From positions 5,022,001 to 5,086,000 of the forward strand of contig NC_134766.1 of assembly GCF_050436995.1 (NCBI RefSeq): a stretch of DNA of 64,000 nt, in the 5' to 3' direction. Positions 56,340-64,000 of this stretch are shown here, one piece after another. Positions within the stretch are counted from its first letter, which is position 1, and every line of letters starts with the position of its first letter. This stretch comes from Anticarsia gemmatalis (taxonomy: Eukaryota > Arthropoda > Insecta > Lepidoptera > Erebidae). The notes beneath the pieces were generated by a model. That model was not told the origin of the DNA. It did no database searches and was given only the letters and a program-made list of their open reading frames with translations. The translations under genes were made by a program, and so were the position numbers.

Positions 56340-58975
56340 TACCACTGATTACTAGTCTCCAATATCCTGACTTCTATGCTTCTCATAACAGTTATTTACT
56401 TTCTTGGAAGAATAATGATCACTTCTATTTTATAAAATATAATTATAAAAAATGGCGACAAATGCTCGGCGTAGGTAAAGCCTTCGCTTCCTGTGCGGGA
56501 TTAAGCTCATATTTTTCGCGGCAAACGTGTTGTATCGCCGACATTTTATATCGTAGCTCGCTTTTCACCGTGTACACTACATATTTTTACTTTGTTAAAT
56601 GCAAGCCGTCTGCTACGTTACTCCTACTGATTGCTTCTACACTTTACAGTATAAGAGATACTCTAGAAAAATATTTTTCTCTACATATTTCAAAGTTTGG
56701 ACAACATCCAAAGTTTATTTTTTACGTATTCAGGGTTCGCTCTATATAATACATTTTTTCTTCTTCCTGTAAACAGAATTTTGATAAACAACAATTGTAA
56801 TTTTTTTATGATGAAAGTTTGAAAGTCTAACAAATAATGAATGCAAATGAATATTTCTTAAGTCAGTTACATTAACTTAGTACAATTTAGAACAGTCTTA
56901 AATATTAGATCTTTAAGCAAGCATTATTATAGCAAACTAATCAATTAACACCATAAAATAAGTTTCATACCATCTAACGATGGTGTTCACAACAATTCAA
57001 TAACATATCAATTGAAGAAGTAACGACTAACTTTCTATTTCTGATCAAAAGAAGACATAGACAAGGATTATTGTTTATTACATTACCGTTTACACATTTT
57101 ATCGATAGAGGGCAGCACATATGTATGAAATATATTGATACATCACGACAAAATACCTTTAACACACGGCATCAACAACAAAATATTTCAAGAGACAATT
57201 GCAAGTAATTGCCGTGTCATTTCGTGTGAACTCTGATTGTGCCGACATGAAGCGACATGACATCACGCTCGTGTCGCGATGATGTGTACCAGTCTTTATC
57301 ACGAAACAATGGACAGATCAAAAAGCGTTCCGAAACGATTTGCCGGTGATACATGACACAATTTCACTATAATACACCTTATGTTTAAAGAAATAAGGTT
57401 CGGTTTTAGTTGTGCGTGTGTTTTGGTACAGGTAAAAGCATTTGAAATGGAAAAGCTAAATGGTTCTTCAGTTAGAATTAGTTTTTTTTCCTCAATTATT
57501 CAGATGTTATCTGTGAGGAAATGTGACACATCGAATACAATTGTGTTGTTATCTTGGCCTAGTGTTTTATTTATAGGTCTGTGGTAGTTAGGTATAGTCT
57601 ATTTTATGAGAGCTGGATACAATTTTTTATACTAAAGTAGATTTACGAAAATGTCTTGTAATTGTAAATTGTTTATTAAAAAAATGAATACTTCTAAAAG
57701 CCAGTTTCGCGACTTACGGACAAGTGTCAAATAACATAACTGAAAAATAGATAAAATAAATAAAACAGCACAAGTGTACTAAATGTAGTATTTGTAGTAA
57801 AAAAATCTTTGTCGGTTTTAGTCAGCATCTAGGAATAAGGACACAATCGTCTTTCCTTTAAAAAAGCACTCCTTCTCTCTCACTCTCACTTTTTCTTCTT
57901 GGACATAATTACTCCATAAAAGAGAATAACCTAAATACAATAATCAAAATTAATCAACTTTCCCCAAAACAGCACTTGTATTAATCGTACACAAAAAACT
58001 ACTTACATTTATATTTAACAAACACAATAAGCGCCTGACACATTTTTCTTAGCAACTCATTCTGGGCGGCCATTTGCCGATTACTTTTATTTGACCTGTT
58101 ATTTGTCTACCCACATTTATACTTCTACTATAATGAGATGAGAAAAGGTGTGCGTTTTTGTAATTCGTTTTTCTTTCTTTCCTCGTTTTAGTATTTTTGG
58201 TGGATTTCTGGACTCCGGAGCTTTTGTGTTTAGGTACACAGAGTTTTAAGTCATACTTACATGAAGTCGTTTGTAAAAACTGCACTGTCTTAAACATAGT
58301 TTCAAACAGAACTAAAATGTGGATGTGTTTGTTACCTAACTGTTTTTGATGTGAAGTCTAGTTGCTTTTTTCAATGTTTCCTTTGCCATCTTTAATTAAT
58401 ATAAAATAATAATAGTGAGTTATTTGTCTTTTTGCCTAAAAAAGAGAGATTCGACAGAAAATATGTGCAAGCTTTAAAAAATAAAATTGGATCTCAATCA
58501 TTACAATGCTGAATAGATTTTGGCATGATTGATGTTCGATATAACAAAGCAACAGTGACATGACCAAAAATAAACCAATAAACATTTTTTTTTATTTTTT
58601 TAAACATAATTATCATCATCAACACTCTATCTTACATTTAAAGAACAATCGCACTAAAACACTCAGAGCGATGCAAATTGCCTCTACAATATAACGCTAC
58701 AAGTACAGCGCACGGCATGTACACCGTTCCATCTCCCGCTCCCAGCTCATGCAGGGAACTAACCGACATCGCACTGCAATCTTCATTAACATGCCTCGCT
58801 CACTAATCTTGGGATTAACGATGAATATAAACCGTCTGCACTAATTATATTGCAGATTAAATTATATTTCGTACTCTTGGTGTTTGGAAACAATAATTTA
58901 ATGAAGTCTTATATGAGTATTGTTGAGTCATTACTAATTTAATTTAGCATGACACATGCTTAAGTTAAAAATAAC
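56340..58975. other. non-coding DNA, no gene supported
   Basis: AT-rich. A 95-codon frame at 56462-56749 (+) has no recognisable content and no splice or polyadenylation context that sets it apart. Confidence 0.4.
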
Positions 58976-58984
58976 TCGATATTA

Positions 58985-59075
58985 GTCCGGAGTTTGGTTA
59001 CATGGGAGTTACTCCCATTGTTAATGGCGAAACGTGGGGGTATTTCATACACTTGTTGTTATGTACGTGTATCGT
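58985..59075 (+). repeat. tRNA-derived SINE, 3' part
   Basis: TAGTCCGGAGTTTGGTTAC, CCCATTGTTAATGGCGAAAC and GTGGGGGTATTTCATACAC follow the body of the 48331 copy. Head and end are missing. Confidence 0.5.
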
Positions 59076-60184
59076 TTACCTAATATATAAAAAGTATTAA
59101 GTTTAAGTATGTGTTTTAGTAACGCAATCGTATTTTTTTCGTAGTCTCTTTTTTATACCAAAGAAAAAAATCGTCAGTGGCAACGATATAAATTACTCAA
59201 TTTCTGTTTCCTGGTGAAGTAAACCGTCAGTTTTGAAATCATACTCATGTGCTATCAAACAGTAGCCCGTAACGTGTTTCTAATGGTAGAACAGCTTAAG
59301 GAAGGAGAGTAATAAACAGCTACCCATTTAGGACTCGACGCTATTGCACTATATTCCAACAACTTAGTAGAAAGCCTTACGTACAAGGTTTGAGGCTGGC
59401 GGAGGTATAATAAGCGCATAATTTAGAACAACAGTGACCCACAGACATAAGCAACTGGCGGTGTCCTAAATGATACAGCTACTTTATTTCGTAAATACAC
59501 AGAACCAAGAATTATAATTAAAAAAAATCTTGCTTTCCAGGGCTTTGCTAACTTGTTGGATTATAACTAGCAACTGCACTGCAAAATCAAAAGCATTTCG
59601 CTCTAATTAGTCGTGTACAGTCCCAAATGCAAAAGCCCTATTTACAAGGAAAATTAAAACAAAAGTCAACGGTTCTACAACAAAAGAAACTAGAGCCATC
59701 TGTTGACACATCGAAGCACTATCATATCTGTACCACAATATGTTTTCAGGATAATCCCATCAATAAATAATATGAATGAGAATGATTGCGTGTATAATAA
59801 CATTCCGGGACAATTTCCTTAATGTCGATGTTTATAGCGTGCTATTCAATTTTATAGCTCGAATAACAAATGTGCTAAGTTTGTTTGTTGATCGTTTTAA
59901 ATGGAATTCTACCCTCATTTCGTGGTGGTTTTACGGCAGTTAAGTTTGAATTCCTCTTTGCTAAGATAGCTTTATTTTGTGTAAGTTTACTGTTGAAATG
60001 GATTACGAAAACTTGTTTTTATTCACGCGGAAAATACGGAAATCTAGAGCTTTTCTGAAGTAAAGAGTATCTTGCGTGTTACTCTACGTTATAAGCTGTC
60101 TCTGTACCGATTATTATTCAATAGTTTTTGGGTGGTAGTGTAACAAACGTCAACAAATACATCCAATCATCTAAATTTTATTTT

Positions 60185-60365
60185 TTAACCCTTTAATCTC
60201 CCACTGCTGCAAAAAGGTCTTCTCCCGAACGAAGGGTTAGGTCTTGAGCCCACCAGGCTGGCCAAGTGCTGGTTGGGGACTTCGCATGGGCATGCAATTT
60301 GCATTCAAGAAATGTATTAATTTAAGGTTTAATTACGATGTATTCTTTCAGCGTTAAAGAATCAA
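60185..60365 (+). repeat. interspersed repeat, CCCACTGC family, copy 2
   Basis: CCCACTGCTGCAAAAAGGTC, GGTTAGGTCTTGAGCCCACC, GGCCAAGTGCTGGTTGGGG, ACTTCGCATGGG and a worn GATGTATTCTTTCAGCG end. More diverged than copy 1. Confidence 0.55.
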
Positions 60366-60897
60366 GAATTTATTCGTTAACAATATTGGAAGAAGCAAGT
60401 ACAGTTCTTCGATTATTATTCGATACATTCAAGTATATTCATTTTCGTGCTCGTGATTGTACTTACACATTAACATTAGTTGCACCCAATTCACAATCAG
60501 ATTCTTGATTAAAATTCTCCTAATGGCTTCAAAATTTCACCATAATAGCCGTCGCCTCATGTGTCCCTTCATAAAGGGCTCCATAACTCCAAGATCCCGT
60601 TACCGTACCTTAATCAGTCCACACATGTATGACGAGACTCGTAATGTCCGTTAATTCCAAATTTGCATAATAACGATTTGAATTTTAATTCTGTACGTGT
60701 TTTGAAAATTGTTTTCTTATTGTTTGGAAAGCATGTCAGTGGGAGTAGTCCCGAAGGTCCGTAGTCTCTTAATTACGAATTTGTTTGAATCTAAATAGAA
60801 ACTGTTTTAGAGAGCACGTAAAAGATAGGTCTTGGTAATGAAGTTGCAAGGTGAAAGGTACCGAAGAAAAAGCGTAGACAAGTAATCTTTGAATGTG

Positions 60898-60906
60898 AAC
60901 GAATTC
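60898..60906. repeat. left 9-bp target-site duplication
   Basis: AACGAATTC, identical to 61768-61776 on the other side of the fold-back element. Confidence 0.85.
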
Positions 60907-61767
60907 GTGTCCGTCAAAATGGCGGGTGGAAAGTCATGAAATCGAATGAAACGTGCTCTATTATTTTGTAGTGTTTTGGTAGTATTTAGTAGCTAAGCAA
61001 AAATATTTAGTAGTATTACCAATACGATATGAAACGAAAAACAAAATCCGCCGCCAAGCTGATGTCTGGTTGGCGGGTGGTAATTGAACGGCGTGAAATG
61101 CTTTACGTTTTTATATGTCAGATTTTAGTAGTCTATTGGTAGGTAAATAAAATAACATTAATCTTATCTACGTGCTAATAGTTTACAAATTAAAGGCATC
61201 ACACACACTACATCGAGTACGCCTACGCATATTATCACAGCAATGTTTACTTAACAGGTTTATAAGAGATTTCAAATTTAAAGCTCGTTCATTCAATGTA
61301 GGTACTATTTTTTTTATTTAACATTATTATGTAATTTAATATATTCGTTTTTTATTAGTGTAAAACAACGGTAACATAAATTATAAAAAATACTCCTCCA
61401 GACTAATAACAATGACACTCGTAAGTAACATTGCTGTGATAATATGCGTAGGCGTACTCGATGTAGTGTGTGTGATGCCTTTAATTTGTAAACTATTAGC
61501 ACGTAGATAAGATTAATGTTATTTTATTTACCTACCAATAGACTACTAAAATCTGACATATAAAAACGTAAAGCATTTCACGCCGTTCAATTACCACCCG
61601 CCAACCAGACATCAGCTTGGCGGCGGATTTTGTTTTTCGTTTCATATCGTATTGGTAATACTACTAAATATTTTTGCTTAGCTACTAAATACTACCAAAA
61701 CACTACAAAATAATAGAGCACGTTTCATTCGATTTCATGACTTTCCACCCGCCATTTTGACGGACAC
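60907..61767. mobile_element. 861-bp fold-back element, Mutator-like (non-autonomous)
   Basis: Two inverted arms of 341 bp each (60907-61247 and 61427-61767) appear identical base for base by eye, around a 179-bp AT-rich spacer. The termini read GTGTCCGTCAAAATGGCGGG. The element is flanked by a perfect 9-bp direct repeat, AACGAATTC. Very long terminal inverted repeats with 9-bp duplications are the hallmark of Mutator-like elements. No transposase frame is present, so it must be moved in trans. Perfect arms imply recent insertion or gene conversion between the arms. Confidence 0.85.
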
Positions 61768-61776
61768 AACGAATTC
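61768..61776. repeat. right 9-bp target-site duplication
   Basis: AACGAATTC, directly after the right terminus of the fold-back element. Confidence 0.85.
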
Positions 61777-62152
61777 TACCATATTTTAAATGTCATAAAT
61801 AGTTATGGAGACGTTTTTATAGAACAGAATACAGATTTAAAAACATGAAAATTTTTCTTCCTCATTTCTAAAAAGATCACGGAAATCTTTTAACGCAAAA
61901 TTCCTCGCAGAAGCTAATTTATTATACGAAAACAAACTGGCAAGACACCGCCATTTTGAATTAAAAACGGTAGGTGCTTGTACAAACTTGGGTTGTAAAT
62001 TGGCGCGCCGTAAAACTAAGAAAGTGCATTACCCGTTAGTGGCTGAGAGAAATAAAACTCAAGACAAATTGTTACCTTATAACTTGGGGTCGAAAATGGG
62101 AAGATTATTCCTCTATTACTAAAAGCTTTGTCATTTAGTCGTGGATTTTTTA

Positions 62153-62183
62153 TCCATACTAATATTATAAATGCGAAAGTAAC

Positions 62184-62214
<31 letters not shown>

Positions 62215-62630
62215 GCTACTCAATCACGCCTAAACTACTAAACCAATTTGCATGAAATTTGGTATGGAGATATTTTGATACCCGAGAAAGGACATAGGCT
62301 ACTTTTTACCCCGGGAAAATGCGCATTTCCCGGGAAAATTCAGGTGGTGAACGAAGTCGCGAATAACCAATATTATATTGACATTGAATTAACAACATTC
62401 CGTTGTCATGGCAACTGTTTTAATGGCGGATATGCGTTAGCGCGACTTCGTTATATTATGAGGTATAAATAATTTTGAGAATATTTTTCGTGAAAAAAAA
62501 AGCATATTTTATATCATCACGCTTCGACCAATAGAATAGGAGCAGAGTAACAGTAAGTGTTACAAAAACGTGGAAAATTCTGACCCATTCTCTCTTATGT
62601 GACGCAAGCGAAGTTGCGCGGGTCAGCTAG
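62153..62630 (+). mobile_element. composite Helitron: second-subfamily 5' end, first-subfamily 3' end
   Basis: Starts TCCATACTAATATTATAAAT with GCGAAAGTAACTCTG and a (CTGT)n tract (about 62186-62213), then CTAAACTACTAAACCAATTT and a CCCGGGAAAATGCGCATTTC-type near-palindrome (about 62311-62336). From about 62508 it switches to the first subfamily (TATATCATCACGCTTCGACC ... GCGGGTCAGCTAG, ending 62630, before T). Confidence 0.6.
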
Positions 62631-62794
62631 TTTCTGATAAGTATTGAATAGCCTATCAGCAGGATTTTATCTGTTACATAAATTTGCTGTCACTTTATCT
62701 ATCGGCTATCTGACAATTATCCAAGACCTGATATTAGCCCTTAGTCTCTTAATCATTCTTCGTATAGTAAGCTATCTATCTAGTGCCAAAGTAA

Positions 62795-63043
62795 TCTATA
62801 CTAATATTATAAAGCTGAAGTTTGTTTGTTTGTTTGAACGCGCTAATCTCAGGAACTACTGGTCCGATTTGAAAAATTATTTCAGTGTTAGATAGCCCAT
62901 TTATTGAGGAAGGCTATTGGCTATATATCATCACGCTACGACCAATAAGAGCAGAGTAGCAATAAAAAAATGTTACAAAAACGGGGAAAATTTTGACCCA
63001 TTCTCTCTTATGTGACGCAAGCAAAGTTGGTTGGGTCAGCTAG
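62795..63043 (+). mobile_element. Helitron-like element, copy 7
   Basis: Full length, with 5' TCTATACTAATATTATAAAG and 3' GGGTCAGCTAG between A and T. It lies only 164 nt after the composite copy. Short (TTTG) tract. Confidence 0.85.
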
Positions 63044-63052
63044 TTCATCATT

Positions 63053-63235
63053 AAAATTTGGCATGGCTTAACGGCTTCTATATACGTGCCCACCGTAGTA
63101 AGACTAAGACCCTCAACTCAAATGCCACGATGCGGTCACCCATCTTAAAAGTATCCGTGCTGAAGTTGCTTAACCCAACGTTTAACAACCGCTATAGCTT
63201 GAAGGATCAAGGAGTAATGTTCGGAACAAGATCAA
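63053..63235 (-). repeat. 5S-rRNA-headed SINE-like repeat (type 3)
   Basis: On minus: TTGGGTTAAGCAACTTCAGC, then CACGGATACTTTTAAGATGG and GTGACCGCATCGTGGC keep the GTTAAGC...GATGGGTGACCGC order of 5S genes. The flanking sequence differs from the other 5S-headed types here. Confidence 0.5.
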
Positions 63236-63394
63236 TATTACTGATTGTGGAAGACAATAGATGAATTCCATTACTGACAATGGTGTTGATTGTATCATGA
63301 TGACTTTAATATATCATAATAAACATAGCCTTGCCCATTTATAGTATTAAACTTGATCTTATGTTTCTGATGTCTGTGAACACTTACTTATTAT

Positions 63395-63590
63395 TAACAC
63401 CAAATCCGTCTGCCGCGTCTGTTTGCCTGTCTATCTGTCTGTTTGTCTGTCTGTTTGCGATTAACTCAAGATCTACATAACGGATATTCATGCGGTTTTC
63501 ACCAATCGATAGAGCGATTCCCTTGGAAGGCTTTAGTGTATAAACTGGGGCAAAGCAGTATCGGGCAGTTAGTTTAAGCGTTGTTAAAAT
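63395..63590 (+). mobile_element. Helitron-like fragment of a further subfamily
   Basis: CCGTCTGCCGCGTCTGTTTG then a (CTGT)n-rich tract, GATTAACTCAAGATCTACAT, AACGGATATTCATGCGG, TTTTCACCAATCGATAGAGC and GGAAGGCTTTAGTGTATAA. Neither terminus is clear. Confidence 0.45.
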
Positions 63591-63594
63591 ATAT

Positions 63595-64000
63595 AAAAGT
63601 GAGTTCAGTGGACTACTGAACACAAAGATAAAAAATGGGATAAAAATGGATATTATTATTTTATATTTGCTTACGATAAGACTAGTGTAGCGGTAGTTCA
63701 TAGAAAATAAAACAAGTTGTACGCTTTACTACTTTATTCTGCAGGTCCATTTTTTATTTGTAAAACATGTTATTCAGTCATAAAGTTCAGTGTTTAATAT
63801 TTTTATGCATTAAGCTTTTTATACCCGATATGATCATCTACAATGGCTCAATAACTAATTTAGTAGCATTCGGTAAATACAAACAATGAATTCGTAACAT
63901 TTTACGAGATTACAAATGATTGCTTTAATATGTCTGAGTGTACACGTGCCATCTCTTTCACACGTACCCGAAAACTACAATTAGAAAAGGATAGCACATA
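63595..64000. other. window end, no feature seen
   Basis: AT-rich sequence with no supported gene or repeat boundary. Confidence 0.4.

Noticed and set aside
62186..62216. Free-standing (CTGT)n microsatellite
   Set aside because: The tract is an internal part of the Helitron-like element.
1..64000. CRISPR array, operon, or prokaryotic elements
   Set aside because: No regularly spaced repeats. Introns, polyadenylation signals and SINEs show eukaryotic nuclear DNA.

Overview
The window looks like a piece of a moth or butterfly (Lepidoptera) nuclear genome. It is AT-rich, its genes have GT-AG introns, its two recognisable genes are conserved eukaryotic housekeeping genes, and most of the rest is lepidopteran-type mobile DNA: Helitron-like elements that start TCTATACTAATATTATAAA and end GGGTCAGCTAG, tRNA- and 5S-rRNA-headed SINEs, and many small terminal-inverted-repeat elements (MITEs). 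The species cannot be named from the sequence.

Left part (1-17 kb). RpS7 (cytosolic ribosomal protein S7) lies on + at 1578-4037, complete in four coding exons. Tail to tail with it on - is PEX13 (peroxisomal docking protein), rebuilt here from five exons at 7476-16808: a Pro motif, a Tyr/Gly-rich tract, hydrophobic segments and a C-terminal SH3 domain. Its 5.4-kb third intron is packed with transposons, including an uncharacterised 1.7-kb TA-flanked element that carries repeated TTGTACCTWGGCC motifs and a nested Helitron.

Middle (17-35 kb). No gene is recognised by family, but splice signals outline a + strand gene: a leader exon ending at 17623, a 34-nt exon at 22503-22536, and an exon at 27055-27145 with an ATG just after an in-frame stop (protein starts MERYSSGKYFF). 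A second + strand start lies at 34737 behind a GC-rich island; its first coding exon is only 16 nt (MEPDY) and no downstream exon was recognised. Hairpin MITE families, partly nested in each other, lie between.

Right part (35-64 kb). This is probably intron or intergenic DNA with Helitrons, three types of 5S-headed SINE and tRNA-derived SINEs. Two elements stand out. At 50741-52279 a 1.5-kb unit bounded by 17-bp inverted repeats carries a complete two-exon gene for a 151-residue YqaJ-type nuclease remnant whose usual E-x-K catalytic motif reads E-I-T. At 60907-61767 an 861-bp fold-back element has two apparently identical 341-bp inverted arms and a perfect 9-bp target duplication, which fits a Mutator-like non-autonomous transposon.

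All calls come from reading the sequence and from remembered knowledge of the families; no alignment or search was run.
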